Source: CAVTOO01 sp963736355 (GTDB taxonomy: Bacteria > Pseudomonadota > Alphaproteobacteria > Rhizobiales > Xanthobacteraceae). Taken from it: DNA of 64,000 nucleotides. The stretch covers positions 1 to 64,000 of the forward strand of contig CAVTOO010000003.1 of the NCBI GenBank assembly GCA_963736355.1, written 5' to 3'. Of the stretch, positions 27,385 through 36,962 are shown one piece after another. Position 1 is the stretch's first letter. Every line of letters begins with the position of its first letter. Both the position numbers and the translations under genes were made by a program. The notes beneath the pieces are model-generated. The model searched no databases. It was not told the origin of the DNA and was given only the letters and a program-made list of their open reading frames with translations.

Positions 27385-28023
27385 ATGTCCACTCCGACTA
27401 ACAAGATTGCTCTTTTTATTGACGGGGCAAATCTCTACGCGACTGCCAAAACACTGGGTTTCGATATCGACTACAAGCGTTTGCTGAAGGAATTTCAGAG
27501 CCGGGGAACGCTCACCCGGGCGTTCTACTACACCGCCGTCATCGAGGATCAGGAGTATTCCTCGATCCGGCCGCTGATCGACTGGCTGGACTACAACGGT
27601 TACACGGTCGTGACGAAGGCGACCAAAGAGTTCGTCGACTCGACCGGCCGGCGCAAGGTCAAGGGCAACATGGATATCGAGCTTGCCGTCGATGCCATGG
27701 AGCTGGCCGAGCATGTCGATCAGATCGTGCTGTTCTCCGGCGACGGCGACTTCCGTTCGCTGGTGGAGGCCGTGCAGCGCCGTGGCGTGCGCGTGACCGT
27801 CGTCTCGACGATCTCGACGCAGCCCCCGATGGTGGCCGACGAACTGCGCCGCCAGGCCGACGTCTTCACCGATCTCGTCGAATTGCAGCCGAAGATCGGC
27901 CGCGATCCGGCTGAGCGCGTCGAGCGTCCCGAGCGCCGCCTGGGCGATCGTCCGCATACGCCGCAATTCCTGCAGCGCCCGCCGGTGCCCGCGCGCGCCG
28001 ACGATGGTGGGGACGAAGACTGA
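27385..28023 (+). CDS. NYN-domain protein (LabA/DUF88 family)
   Basis: A 212-residue cytosolic protein with a PIN-like NYN fold. Conserved acidic positions sit in ALFIDGANLYATAK, KGNMDIELAVDAMELAEHVD and VLFSGDGDFRSLVEAVQRRG, the metal site of NYN nucleases. The C-terminus (from about residue 175) is Arg/Pro-rich and probably disordered. ATG 27385 is chosen because the domain begins seven codons on; ten further in-frame codons lie upstream. It diverges from rpoZ. RNA cleavage is inferred from the family only. Confidence 0.88.
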   Translation: MSTPTNKIALFIDGANLYATAKTLGFDIDYKRLLKEFQSRGTLTRAFYYTAVIEDQEYSSIRPLIDWLDYNGYTVVTKATKEFVDSTGRRKVKGNMDIELAVDAMELAEHVDQIVLFSGDGDFRSLVEAVQRRGVRVTVVSTISTQPPMVADELRRQADVFTDLVELQPKIGRDPAERVERPERRLGDRPHTPQFLQRPPVPARADDGGDED

Positions 28024-28032
28024 GCCGGACCC

Positions 28033-28120
28033 AATTCCGGTTCCCACTTTTCGGGATCATGCTTTTGGATGAAGCATGATCTTTTCCGAAAACCGGTTCC
28101 CACTTTTCGGGATCATGCTC
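28033..28120. repeat. Family A palindromic repeat, tandem half and full copy
   Basis: A right half (CCGGTTCCCACTTTTCGGGA, 28037-28056, then TCATGC) is followed by a full unit from GCATGATC at 28074 to GATCATGCTC at 28120. The two halves are identical over more than 25 bases, so this looks like a tandem duplication. It separates the NYN gene from the UDG gene. Confidence 0.88.
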
Positions 28121-28132
28121 TAAAAGGCCATC

Positions 28133-28765
28133 ATGGCCGCCCTTCCCAACCCCTCGCGGGATTGCCCGCTTTGTCCGCGTCTCGTTGAATTCCGGGGGCT
28201 GGTGCGCGAGCGCCAGCCGACCTGGTTCAATGCCCCCGTGCCTGTGTTCGGAGCGGCGAACGCCTCGCTGCTGATCGTCGGGCTCGCACCGGGCATGCAG
28301 GGCGCCAACCGCACCGGCCGTCCCTTCACCGGCGATTATGCCGGCGTCCTGCTCTATGAAACGCTGATCGCGCATGGTTTCGCGCGCGGCACCTATCAGG
28401 CCCGCCCGGACGACGGGCTGAAGCTGGTCGATACATGCATCGTCAACGCGGTGCGCTGCCTTCCGCCCGAAAACAAACCGACACCGGCGGAGATCAGGAC
28501 TTGCCGCAGTTTTCTTGAACCGGCGCTGCAGATGAAGCAGCTTCGCGCCATTGTCGTGCTCGGCCGCGTCGCTCACAATTCAACCGTGAAGGCGCTGGGC
28601 CTGCGGGCGGCGGCCACGCCGTTTACACATGGCGGTGTTCACGATGCGGGACATGTGCGGATGTTCGACAGCTATCACTGCTCGCGTTACAACACGAACA
28701 CCGGCGTTCTGACGCCGAAGATGTTCAATGACGTGTTCAAGGCTGTGCGGAAATATCTGGGGTGA
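28133..28765 (+). CDS. Uracil-DNA glycosylase, family 5 (UdgB type)
   Basis: This repair glycosylase removes uracil and other deaminated bases from DNA. The 210-residue protein has the family-5 motif GLAPGMQGANRTGRPFTGD (residues 50-68), and cysteines C11 and C14 (CPLC), C109 and C124 that fit the [4Fe-4S] ligand set. The later motif reads FDSYHCSRYNTNTGVLT, the family-5 His region. ATG 28133 follows the repeat directly; no SOS-like box is seen before it. Confidence 0.92.
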   Translation: MAALPNPSRDCPLCPRLVEFRGLVRERQPTWFNAPVPVFGAANASLLIVGLAPGMQGANRTGRPFTGDYAGVLLYETLIAHGFARGTYQARPDDGLKLVDTCIVNAVRCLPPENKPTPAEIRTCRSFLEPALQMKQLRAIVVLGRVAHNSTVKALGLRAAATPFTHGGVHDAGHVRMFDSYHCSRYNTNTGVLTPKMFNDVFKAVRKYLG

Positions 28766-28767
28766 TG

Positions 28768-28828
28768 CTTCGTCCTGGAAAGGACCGCTCATGGTTCGAG
28801 ACGGCCGTTACACGGCCTCCTCACCATA
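28768..28828. repeat. Family C intergenic repeat, copy 3 (short)
   Basis: Contains CTCATGGTTCGAGACGGCC and GGCCTCCTCACCAT, matching the inner part of the copy at 16846. It fills the gap between the convergent UDG gene and smpB. Confidence 0.7.
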
Positions 28829-28839
28829 GGCACCGGAAA

Positions 28840-29316
28840 TCAGCCCTTGTCGCGCAACAGCCGCCCGCGCTCGCGATCCCATGAGCGATTGCGCTCGGTC
28901 TCGCGCTTGTCATGCAGCTTCTTGCCCTTGGCCAGCGCCAGCTCGATTTTGGCGCGCCCGCGCTCGTCGAAATAGAGCTTGAGCGGGATCAGCGTCATGC
29001 CTTGCCGTTCGACCGCACCGATCAGCTTGTTGGCCTGACGCTTGTGCAGCAGCAGTTTGCGCGGCCTTTTCGGCACGTGATTGAAACGGTTGGCCTGCAG
29101 GTATTCCGGGATGTTGGCGTTGAGGAGCCATATCTCGCCCTCGCGGGCGTCGGCATATGACTCCGCGATCGTCGCCTTGCCGTTGCGGATCGACTTCACT
29201 TCCGTTCCGGTCAGCACAATGCCCGCCTCGAGCGAATCCTCGATGGCGTAGTTGAAGCGGGCCTTGCGGTTCTCGGCAACGACCTTGATTTTACGTTCGT
29301 CTTTTTTTTCGGCCAT
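28840..29316 (-). CDS. smpB: SsrA-binding protein SmpB
   Basis: SmpB binds tmRNA and delivers it to stalled ribosomes. The 158-residue protein has NRKARFNYAIEDSLEAGIVL, GTEVKSIRNGKATIAESYA, the RNA-binding loop PKRPRKLLLHKRQANKLIG, and a basic C-terminal tail (WDRERGRLLRDKG) that enters the decoding centre. ATG 29316 abuts the mscL stop. No tmRNA gene is visible in the window. Confidence 0.97.
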   Translation of the reverse strand: MAEKKDERKIKVVAENRKARFNYAIEDSLEAGIVLTGTEVKSIRNGKATIAESYADAREGEIWLLNANIPEYLQANRFNHVPKRPRKLLLHKRQANKLIGAVERQGMTLIPLKLYFDERGRAKIELALAKGKKLHDKRETERNRSWDRERGRLLRDKG

Positions 29317-29730
29317 TTACTTCTTCAGGAGATCACGGATTTCCATCAGCAACTTCTGATCCGTGGTCGGCGCCGGCGGCTCGGCAGGCGCAGCCGCTTC
29401 TTTGCGGCGAAGCTGGTTCATCAGACGGATGACGATGAACAGCACGAACGCGACGATCATGAAGTTCAGCGTCACGGTGAGGAAACTGCCCCAGGCCAGC
29501 ACGGCGCCCTGCTTTTTGGCGTCCGCGAGGTTGCCGGCGGTGACGGTGCTGGAAAGGCCCGTGTAGTAGTTGGAGAAATCGAGCCCGCCGGTGATCGCGC
29601 CGATGATCGGCATGATGACGTCGCCGACGAGCGAACTCACGATCGCACCGAACGCGGCACCGATGACAACGCCGACCGCGAGGTCCATGACGTTGCCCTT
29701 CATCGCAAATTCTTTGAATTCCTTCAGCAT
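29317..29730 (-). CDS. mscL: Large-conductance mechanosensitive channel
   Basis: MscL opens under membrane tension and releases osmolytes. The 137-residue protein has the N-terminal amphipathic helix (MLKEFKEFAMKGNVMDLAVG), the pore helix VVIGAAFGAIVSSLVGDVIM, a periplasmic loop, the second helix LNFMIVAFVLFIVIRLMNQL, and the cytoplasmic bundle DQKLLMEIRDLLKK. The stop abuts the smpB start. Confidence 0.97.
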   Translation of the reverse strand: MLKEFKEFAMKGNVMDLAVGVVIGAAFGAIVSSLVGDVIMPIIGAITGGLDFSNYYTGLSSTVTAGNLADAKKQGAVLAWGSFLTVTLNFMIVAFVLFIVIRLMNQLRRKEAAAPAEPPAPTTDQKLLMEIRDLLKK

Positions 29731-29767
29731 CGGTCGCTCCCCGTTCTTGTCAGGCTTGTTGTGAAAA

Positions 29768-30658
29768 TCAGTTGATCAGGCCGGCATGGACCATGGCATC
29801 GCGCACGACCTGCTTGGCGCCGTCCGACAGCGGCACGATCGGCAACCGAGACGTTGCCTCACACTTGCCGAGCAGCGACATCGCGTACTTGGTCGGCGCG
29901 GGGCTGGCCTCGACGAACAAGCCGGTATGCAGCGGCATCAGCTTGTCGTTGTAGGCAAGCGCGGCGGCGAAGTCGCCCTTCAGGCAGGCGTTCTGGAATT
30001 CCGCGCACAGGCGCGGCGCGACGTTCGATGATACCGAAATGCAACCGTGGCCGCCCTGCGCCATGTAGCCGAGCGCCGTGCCGTCGTCGCCGGAGAGCTG
30101 ATTGAAGTCGGTGCCGACCATGGCGCGCTGCTGCGACAGGCGCACGAGGTTCGATGTCGCATCCTTGACGCCGGCGATGTTCTTCAGCTCGAACAACCGC
30201 TTCATGGTTTCGTTCGACAGATCGACGATCGAGCGGCCGGGAATGTTGTAGACGATGATGGGAATGCCGATGGCGTCGTTGATCGCCTTGAAGTGCTGAT
30301 ACATGCCCTCCTGCGTCGGCTTGTTGTAATAGGGCGTCACCACAAGCACGGCGTCGGCCCCCGCCTTCTCGGCATGGCGCGCGAGCGCGACCGCTTCCAT
30401 CGTCGAGTTCGAGCCGGCACCCGCCACAACCGGGACGCGGCCCTTGGCCTCCTCGACGCACCATTCGACGACCTTGTTGTGTTCGTCGTGGTTGAGCGTC
30501 GGGCTCTCGCCGGTGGTTCCCACCGGCACGAGGCCATGGGTTCCCTCGGAGATCTGCCAATTGACCAAACTCCGGAACGTGCCCTCGTCGACCGAGCCGT
30601 TCTTGAAGGGGGTCACCATCGCCGTGAAGGAACCCCGAAAATTCGTCTTTGCTGCCAT
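29768..30658 (-). CDS. dapA: 4-hydroxy-tetrahydrodipicolinate synthase
   Basis: DapA condenses pyruvate with aspartate semialdehyde at the entry to lysine and meso-diaminopimelate synthesis. The 296-residue protein shows GTTGESPTLNHDEH, VVTPYYNKPTQEGMYQHF, VYNIPGRSIVDLS and the Schiff-base lysine in NIAGVKDATSN. ATG 30658 follows GGGAGGAG. An upstream extension of 40 codons lies in the leader and is rejected. It precedes mscL-smpB on the same strand. Confidence 0.96.
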   Translation of the reverse strand: MAAKTNFRGSFTAMVTPFKNGSVDEGTFRSLVNWQISEGTHGLVPVGTTGESPTLNHDEHNKVVEWCVEEAKGRVPVVAGAGSNSTMEAVALARHAEKAGADAVLVVTPYYNKPTQEGMYQHFKAINDAIGIPIIVYNIPGRSIVDLSNETMKRLFELKNIAGVKDATSNLVRLSQQRAMVGTDFNQLSGDDGTALGYMAQGGHGCISVSSNVAPRLCAEFQNACLKGDFAAALAYNDKLMPLHTGLFVEASPAPTKYAMSLLGKCEATSRLPIVPLSDGAKQVVRDAMVHAGLIN

Positions 30659-30968
30659 GATTGCACTCCTCCCGGTCGCTTTCGACGCGGCCCGGAACAT
30701 AACACCGCCCACCGGATCGTTCGCCCTTGATACCGGTTCGCAACAGCCCGCGAAAGGGCCGCCCGCCGAAGGTTCCACCCAAGCCGGCCTGAATGCCTGC
30801 CCCGATTTCGCCGCCGTTGGAGGCCAACAGTCGCAGGCGCGGCCAGCTTAGCTTATTGTCAATCTTATCAATGCAAACACGTTTTGGACACCAGCGGGGT
30901 CATTCTCAGGTTTCGGCCGGCACCGGCGTCGCGCATCGAGGGGTTTCCGAAGCGAATCCCCGTTAGAT
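30659..30968. other. Divergent promoter region between dapA and the lytic transglycosylase
   Basis: 310 bases with no recognisable gene. It must hold the promoters of both divergent genes; no specific operator is recognised. Confidence 0.55.
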
Positions 30969-33281
30969 TTGCATAGTGTGATTCGAAGACAGGCGGGCTC
31001 ATTGGCGACATCGCGAAAGATCGTCCGGCACATCACCTGCGGCTTCGTCGTCGCCGGCGCTGTCGCATGGCCATGCCTCGCCTTAGCCAAGACGGTGCCG
31101 TTGCCCAAGCCGCGCCCGCAGGCCGCTAACGTCCGGGACGCCAAGGTCCAAGACACCAAGCAAACCGGCAAGCCGCAAGAAGCCAACGCGCAAGGCACCA
31201 AGCAAGACATCAAACCGAAAATCCAGGACTCCGTTCCGGCGGTCGCACGCCCGACGATCGCGTCGCTTGCGCCAAATCTTCCGGGCGCTCTGTCGCCGCC
31301 GCCGAGCGTGGCTGCACCCGTAAAGCCAAGCACCAAGCGCAGCGTGCCGTTTGCCGTCGCGCCAACGACAACGACTTCCGAGCAGGACCTGACGACACTC
31401 GCCCGTGTCGCCGAACTGATCGATGACGGTAAAGGGGCCGATGCGACACAGGCCGCTGCGAGCCTGTCCGATCCCGTCGCGCGCAAACTCGCCGAATGGC
31501 TGGCGCTGCGCAGCAGCGGCAATGGTTCGCCTGCTGAACGCTACCGCGCCTTCATAACCGCCAATCCCGAGTGGCCCGGCCTGTCCGGCTTCCGCCGACG
31601 CGCTGAAGCCGCGCTTTGGGACGACGCGCGCGATGACGGCACCGTACTCGCCTTCTTCGGCGGCGCATCACCGATCTCGGCCAAGGGACGTCTCGTGCTG
31701 GCGCGTGCGCTGCTCGCACGCGGCGACAAGAATGCAGCCGAGCGCCTCGTGCGGCAGACATGGCGCAACGACGGCATGTCCGCCGATCTTGAATCCGCTG
31801 TCATCGATCGTTTCGGGGCGCTGCTGACGCCCGGCGATCATAAGGCGCGGATGGATTATCTGCTCTATCAGGAAGAAACCAACGCTGCGATGCGGATGGC
31901 GCAACGGATCGGCGGCCATGCGCTCGTGCTCGCCAAGGCGCGCGTGGCGGTGATCAACGAGGGCGGCAATGCCGGCAAGCTGCTCGAAGCCGTGCCTGCG
32001 GATGCGCGACATGATCCGGGCTACATCTTCAGCCGCGCGCAATGGCTGCGTCGCACGAACAAGATCGAGGAAGCCGGCAAGGTCATGACCGGCGCGCCAC
32101 GCGAGGCCGCGCGCGCGGTGAATTCCGATGAGTGGTGGGTGGAGCGGCGCCTGATCGCGCGCAAGCTTCTCGACCTCGGAAATACCGCACTCGCCTATCA
32201 GGTCGCGCGCGATGGGCCGCGCCCAGAAAAGGAAGTTTATCAAGCAGATCAAGCATTTACGGCCGGATGGATTGCGCTGCGATTCCTCAAGGAGCCGGCC
32301 GCGGCGCTGCAGCACTTCAGCCAGATTCCGCAGGAGGCGAAACATAATCCGGCGGCGCAGTCGCGCGCAGGTTACTGGATGGGACGCGCTGCAGAAGCGC
32401 TCGGCCGCACCCATGATGCTCAGCGCTCCTATCAAAGCGCGGCGCAGCATTCGACGAGCTATTACGGTCAATTGGCGCGCGCCAAGCTCGGCCTTCCGCA
32501 ACTCGCACTCAACGGTCAGCCGCGCAGCCGCGGCGGCGAGCGTCTCGAAGTCGTGCGCGCCATGGAGCTGCTTTACGCCATCGGTCAGCGCGACCTCCTC
32601 GTGCCGATGCTCACAGACCTCGCGCAGCAGACGGACAATATGGATGCGCTGGTCGCGCTCGCCGAACTGACCGTGCGCAACAAGGACGCGCGCGGTACTT
32701 TGATCGTCGGCAAAGGCGCACTCAATCGCGGTCTGCCCTTCGACGTCTTCGCATTCCCGACCACCGGCGTGCCGGCCTTCAAGCAGGTCGGACCCGACGT
32801 GGAGGATAGCCTTGTCTATTCGATCGCGCGGCAGGAAAGCATGTTCAATCCGAAAGCGATTTCGGTCGCGAAAGCCATGGGGCTGATGCAGGTGATGCCG
32901 GCGACGGGACGTCAGCTGGCGCGCAAATATAGCGTGCCTTACGACCAGAAGCGGATGCTGTCGGACGGCGCCTATAACGCGTCGTTGGGCGCAGCGATGC
33001 TCGGCGAGCTCGTCGCCAACTATCGCGGCTCCTACATTCTCACCAGCGTCGGCTACAACGCCGGCCCGGGCCGCGTGCGCGAATGGGTCGAGAAATACGG
33101 CGATCCGCGCGATCCCAAGGTCGATGCGGTGGACTGGGTCGAGCGCATTCCGTTCTCCGAGACGCGCAATTACGTGCAGAGAATCGTCGAAAATATGCAG
33201 GTTTACCGCGCCCGTTTCGGCGGCGACCATCGCCTGATGATCGAAGCGGACCTGACCCGCGGCGCCACCGCTCAGCAATAG
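30969..33281 (+). CDS. slt: Soluble lytic murein transglycosylase
   Basis: This periplasmic enzyme cleaves peptidoglycan with 1,6-anhydro product formation. Residues 1-40 form a long signal region (ITCGFVVAGAVAWPCLALA). A Pro/Lys/Gln-rich linker runs to about residue 130, followed by the alpha-superhelical U/L domain, then the C-terminal SLT lysozyme-like domain with catalytic Glu in YSIARQESMFNPKAIS, GLMQVMPATGRQLA, SVGYNAGPGRVREWV and ETRNYVQRI. The start is TTG at 30969, or GTG at 30978; no ATG fits. Length 770 residues. Confidence 0.93.
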   Translation: MHSVIRRQAGSLATSRKIVRHITCGFVVAGAVAWPCLALAKTVPLPKPRPQAANVRDAKVQDTKQTGKPQEANAQGTKQDIKPKIQDSVPAVARPTIASLAPNLPGALSPPPSVAAPVKPSTKRSVPFAVAPTTTTSEQDLTTLARVAELIDDGKGADATQAAASLSDPVARKLAEWLALRSSGNGSPAERYRAFITANPEWPGLSGFRRRAEAALWDDARDDGTVLAFFGGASPISAKGRLVLARALLARGDKNAAERLVRQTWRNDGMSADLESAVIDRFGALLTPGDHKARMDYLLYQEETNAAMRMAQRIGGHALVLAKARVAVINEGGNAGKLLEAVPADARHDPGYIFSRAQWLRRTNKIEEAGKVMTGAPREAARAVNSDEWWVERRLIARKLLDLGNTALAYQVARDGPRPEKEVYQADQAFTAGWIALRFLKEPAAALQHFSQIPQEAKHNPAAQSRAGYWMGRAAEALGRTHDAQRSYQSAAQHSTSYYGQLARAKLGLPQLALNGQPRSRGGERLEVVRAMELLYAIGQRDLLVPMLTDLAQQTDNMDALVALAELTVRNKDARGTLIVGKGALNRGLPFDVFAFPTTGVPAFKQVGPDVEDSLVYSIARQESMFNPKAISVAKAMGLMQVMPATGRQLARKYSVPYDQKRMLSDGAYNASLGAAMLGELVANYRGSYILTSVGYNAGPGRVREWVEKYGDPRDPKVDAVDWVERIPFSETRNYVQRIVENMQVYRARFGGDHRLMIEADLTRGATAQQ

Positions 33282-33302
33282 CGTCGTTCGGGCACAGAAA
33301 TA

Positions 33303-34199
33303 ATGGCCGTGCCCGACATCATCGAACACTTCATCACCACCGACGATGGCTTGCGGCTTCACCTGCGCGATACCGCGCCGCGCAAACCGGTCGATGTGGC
33401 GCGGGCACCTCTGCCCGTGCTCTGCCTGCCCGGCCTGACACGTACGGCCGCCGATTTCGACGAGCTTGCAACCGCACTCGCGACCGATCCAGTCCGGCCT
33501 CGCCGCGTGCTGGCGATGGATTCGCGCGGCCGGGGCATGTCCGAGCGCGACACGAACCCGGCCAACTACAATGTGCTGACGGAAACGCGCGACGTCGTTG
33601 CCGCCATGGCGGCGCTGCGCATCGCCCGCGCGATCGTGGTCGGCTCGTCGCGCGGCGGACTTATCGCGCTCACCCTGCCCGCGCTCACGCCGACGCTCAT
33701 GGCTGGACTTGTTTTCAACGATATCGGGCCGGTGATCGACATGGCCGGGCTTCTGCGCATCGCCAGCTACGCCGGCAAGATTGCGCAGCCGCGCGATTTC
33801 GACCATGGCGCGCAAATCCTGCGCGCTTTGTTTGGCACGCAGTTTCCCGCGCTCACACCGGACGACTGGAACGCCTGGGCGCGGCGCGCATGGGTGGTGC
33901 AAGACGGCTTACTGAGCGCAACCTGCGATAGCGCGGTTGCGGCAAGCCTCGGCACGCTCGATCCGTCGAAACCTTTGCCGCCGCTGTGGGCGGCGTTCGA
34001 CGCGCTTCCTCAGATCCCGCTGATGGTTATCCGCGGCGAATACTCTGACCTGTTGTCGGAGGCGACAGTCGCAGAGATGCTGGCACGCCGGCCCGGCACG
34101 ACAAGCCTTCTGGTGCACGGCCAGGGCCATACGCCGCTGCTCGCCGAACGCGACACCATTGCGGCAATTGCGGCTTTCGCCGCCCGTTGCGACGGCTAG
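33303..34199 (+). CDS. Alpha/beta hydrolase
   Basis: A 298-residue alpha/beta-hydrolase-fold enzyme. The oxyanion region is CLPGLTRTAADF, the nucleophile elbow is VVGSSRGGLIAL (Ser in GSSRG), the acid is probably in RGEYSDLLS, and the histidine in GQGHTPLL. No signal peptide. The substrate is unknown. It lies 22 bases after slt and may share its transcript. Its TAG stop falls within the first bases of the family B repeat at 34196. Confidence 0.87.
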   Translation: MAVPDIIEHFITTDDGLRLHLRDTAPRKPVDVARAPLPVLCLPGLTRTAADFDELATALATDPVRPRRVLAMDSRGRGMSERDTNPANYNVLTETRDVVAAMAALRIARAIVVGSSRGGLIALTLPALTPTLMAGLVFNDIGPVIDMAGLLRIASYAGKIAQPRDFDHGAQILRALFGTQFPALTPDDWNAWARRAWVVQDGLLSATCDSAVAASLGTLDPSKPLPPLWAAFDALPQIPLMVIRGEYSDLLSEATVAEMLARRPGTTSLLVHGQGHTPLLAERDTIAAIAAFAARCDG

Positions 34200-34305
34200 A
34201 GCCTTTTTCCGGCTTTGATGGAATCAAAGCCGGGGCTCTCAATTCTGGCTTTGACGCGTTTTCTTCACGCGAACCGGTACCCACTTCGCTCGAAAACGCT
34301 CTAAA
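34196..34305. repeat. Family B palindromic intergenic repeat, copy 3 (complete)
   Basis: Starts CTAGAGCC, then GGCTTTGATGGAATCAAAGC (inverted repeat), CTCTCAATTCTGGCTTTGAC, GCGTTTTCTTCACGCGAACC, and GGTACCCACTTCGCTCGAAA with final ACGCTCT. Outer CTAGAGC and GCTCTAA are nearly complementary, so the whole unit can fold. It supplies the stop codon of the preceding hydrolase. Confidence 0.85.
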
Positions 34306-34394
34306 CACGCAAAACCCCGCGCCACCACGCGGATATCCCGACGCCAATCCGCGCACATTCAAGCAGCGCACGTCCAAAACAACGCGCAAAGAAA

Positions 34395-34421
34395 AACCCC
34401 GGCGGTTGCCCGCCGGGGTTT
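34395..34421 (-). terminator. Terminator of the porin gene
   Basis: CCCCGGCGG / CCGCCGGGG stem with a TTGC loop. On the minus strand it is followed by a T-rich run (GTTTTTCTTTG). It is about 27 bases beyond the porin stop at 34448. Confidence 0.85.
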
Positions 34422-34447
34422 CTGTAACAATCGCTATGAAGCGATGA

Positions 34448-35905
34448 TCACCAGTTGCGCTGAACGCGGAGCAGACCGGACCAGACGCCCTGGTCCTTCA
34501 GCTCGTAGGCGGCGGCGGGCTTGAGGCCCTAAGTCGTCGCGTTGAGGATACCAGTGTGGTTCTGACCGATGTTGGTGTAGAGAACTTCCGCGGTGAAATC
34601 GAGACCCGCAACCGGGGTCCAGATCGTGCGCGAACCAACGGTCCAGATGTCGAGATCGAAGTCACAGGTCGAACCAGCGGCGAACGTGCCGTTGGCGCCG
34701 GTGAAGCCGCTACCAGCGGTGTACTTCGAGCACAGCCACGTGTTGGCCTGCGTGCCGTAATCGATCGACGTATAAGAACCGAACAGCGACGAACGGAGAC
34801 GGCTCGGCACCCAGTAGTGCTCGATACCGGCAGCAACGCCCCAACCGCTGGTGAGTTCCATGTTCGAACAAGTCGAGGCATCAAACACGCCGTCGATCAG
34901 GTAGCCGAAAGCGACGCTCTGATAGCCAACGCTGCTGCTGCCATACACGCCGATCGTGCCCGGGTTTGAAGCGCCCGTCAGACGGCCAAGGATACCCTTG
35001 GTGTACGTGGCTTCAACCCACATCTGGTCGCCAGCGCCGAGCTGCGGCAGCTTGAGGTTCAAGCCGGCCGTCACTGCGTAGCCCCACTCCGAACCCGGCG
35101 AACCGGTGTCTTCCGTGGCGCCATAGTAGCCCGGGAACTTCTGGGTCGCATGCGCGCCCAAGAAGGCCGTGCCCCAAGCCTGGTTGACCTGGATGTTGCC
35201 GACGATATCCGGGAAGCGAACGCCGCCACCCGACATGGTCGCCAGCGCAGTCGCGGTCGGAGAGTTGATCGCGTCGACGCGGTCATACAGGTTGCCGACA
35301 CGACGATACGGCGCGTCTTCGAGAGCGATCGTCGCGGTGACGCCGTTGCCGAAGGACGCGGTGTACTGGATGCCGTTCACGCCCGAACCGTAGTCGTCGG
35401 CGCCGAAGAAGCGGCCGGCGCTCGTGCCCGGAAGACCAGCCCACGGAGCGGTGACGGCGGACGACACCTTACCGAAGGTGAAGCCGGCGAACTGGATGAA
35501 CGCGCGGTCGAACTGGACGATGTCCGTGCCGGACGTGTGCGTGAACCAGACGCTGCTGTAGGCACGGAGAGTGCCGTATTCAGTCTGGTTACGGGCGTCG
35601 AAGTTCACGCCCATACGGGTACGCCACGTGTGCGTATCGCCGAGACGGGTGTACTGCGACATCGGGCCGTTCACGTTAGTCGTGTGCGAACCGGCTGCGT
35701 TGAAGTTGATTTCGGCGCGCACGAAGCCACCGATCTTCAAGCAGGTGTCAGTGCCGGGGATGAAATAGTAACCCGCACCGTACAGGGAGCAGATCTTCAC
35801 GTACTCGACCGGCTTGGCCTTGACGGGAAGATCGGCGGCCTGAGCTCCTGCCACCGCGACCAAACCTGCCGCCGTGCCGAGGAGAAGGCTCTTAACCATC
35901 TTCAT
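34448..35905 (-). CDS. Outer-membrane porin, Bradyrhizobium type (in-frame TAG in this sequence)
   Basis: A porin of the alphaproteobacterial Omp2b-like family. ATG 35905 follows GGAGG and begins a signal peptide (MKMVKSLLLGTAAGLVAVAGAQA) cleaved before ADLPVKAKPVEYVKICS. Typical features are GAGYYFIPGTDTCLKIGGFV, alternating amphipathic strands, and paired cysteines. A TAG at 34529-34531 interrupts the frame after HTGILNATT. Reading past it gives 26 more residues, GLKPAAAYELKDQGVWSGLL and RVQRNW, the conserved C-terminal strand ending in Trp that the BAM complex needs. So TAG is probably an error for CAG, and the protein is 485 residues. A strong terminator follows. The long leader has a 16-base palindrome at 36129. 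Confidence 0.92.
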
Positions 35906-36962
35906 ATTGACCTCCAAGTTGCTGTTGGGAGGGTTCCGGCTCCGCCAGGTGCTAGCACCCAAGGAAGGTTCCCTTTGTCCCCGGAAACCACCTGTCTCTC
36001 TTCGCGTACGAAAAAGAACCAAGCGGGACGACCTTGGGAATGCCCCCCTCCGTCGCCCAGGCAGAATATCCGAGCACCCTCTCTGCGCAATCAATGTGCA
36101 CCCCTAAAACAGGCGTTTCTGGCTGGTTGTGGCAATTTTGCCACGACTGCCCGATGCACAGAAAATATTGCAACCAATTGAAATAGCTTGATTTTTTATG
36201 GATTCGCGCACCGCCTGCAAAACACCCCTCGCGCAATCAAGCCCAACTGTGGCCCCCGGGACACACCGTCGAGAGCTGCCTGAAGGCTTTGCAGGGGGAA
36301 CTTTTCCCGATTCTACGAATCAAGCTGAGCCAAGCCTGTTTTCGGCATGCCGCAACAGCCTCGCAGGTTCGTGGGACAGCGCGGCGTCATCGCGCTTGCG
36401 CGCGTTTGGCTATTCCGAGCCAAGCTTTTGATCACGCGGTGCCGACGCCTTTTGCAACGGATGCGACAGATTACAGATTGATGTCGCCTGCGCCACGCGA
36501 CGACATGAGAAGCCGCCACGCATCGATCGAGACGCCACCGACTACAACAAAAGGCTGTCGATGCGTGCCGACACGATCTCTTATGTGTGAAAGCCTGCCA
36601 GTGCAGCCGGTTTCGGATGATGCGCCAGCCGCGGCGGAACAAGCGGTCGTGCGTAAAAGCGAGCCAGGCGAAAATAGCGACACACATCGATGCGTCCTGT
36701 CGCGCAATCACTTGCGCGACAGCCGACAGCAAAAATGGCCGTCGCATGTGGCGACGTTGCGCTGAGGGTTAGCGGCAGAAACAGAAAACGGAACAATGCG
36801 CAGAGAACTGCAGACATGCAGAGTGCGAGGCGGCCGCGCCACCTGTTCATCGGCAGTGAAGTGGAACCGGACGGCTGGCGGAGAGAACCGCCCTGCTCGC
36901 CATCGGAGAACCGGACAAAGGCCGGTCGCTTCAAAGTCGGCGGCGAGAAACAAATCAAGCAA
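35906..36962. other. Large non-coding region upstream of the porin
   Basis: More than 1 kb with no gene I can support. Open frames on both strands are compositionally odd and lack ribosome sites. It holds the porin leader and promoter and one perfect palindrome (36129-36144). The part from about 36110 to 36700 is AT-richer than neighbouring DNA and may be decayed or foreign. Confidence 0.5.
36129..36144. promoter_or_regulatory. Perfect 16-base palindrome upstream of the porin
   Basis: GTGGCAATTTTGCCAC: seven-base arms around TT. It is 224 bases before the porin start. A close variant, GTGGCAATTCTGCACGA, lies at 37923-37939, about 220 bases before the Sel1 gene. Confidence 0.4.

Noticed and set aside
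31668..33902. 744-codon minus-strand frame across slt and the hydrolase
   Set aside because: Shadow of two well-supported plus-strand genes; no recognisable motif.
36129..36144. Sigma-54 promoter (GG/GC) in the porin leader
   Set aside because: The TGGCA-TTGC spacing is three bases too short; the sequence is a symmetric palindrome instead.
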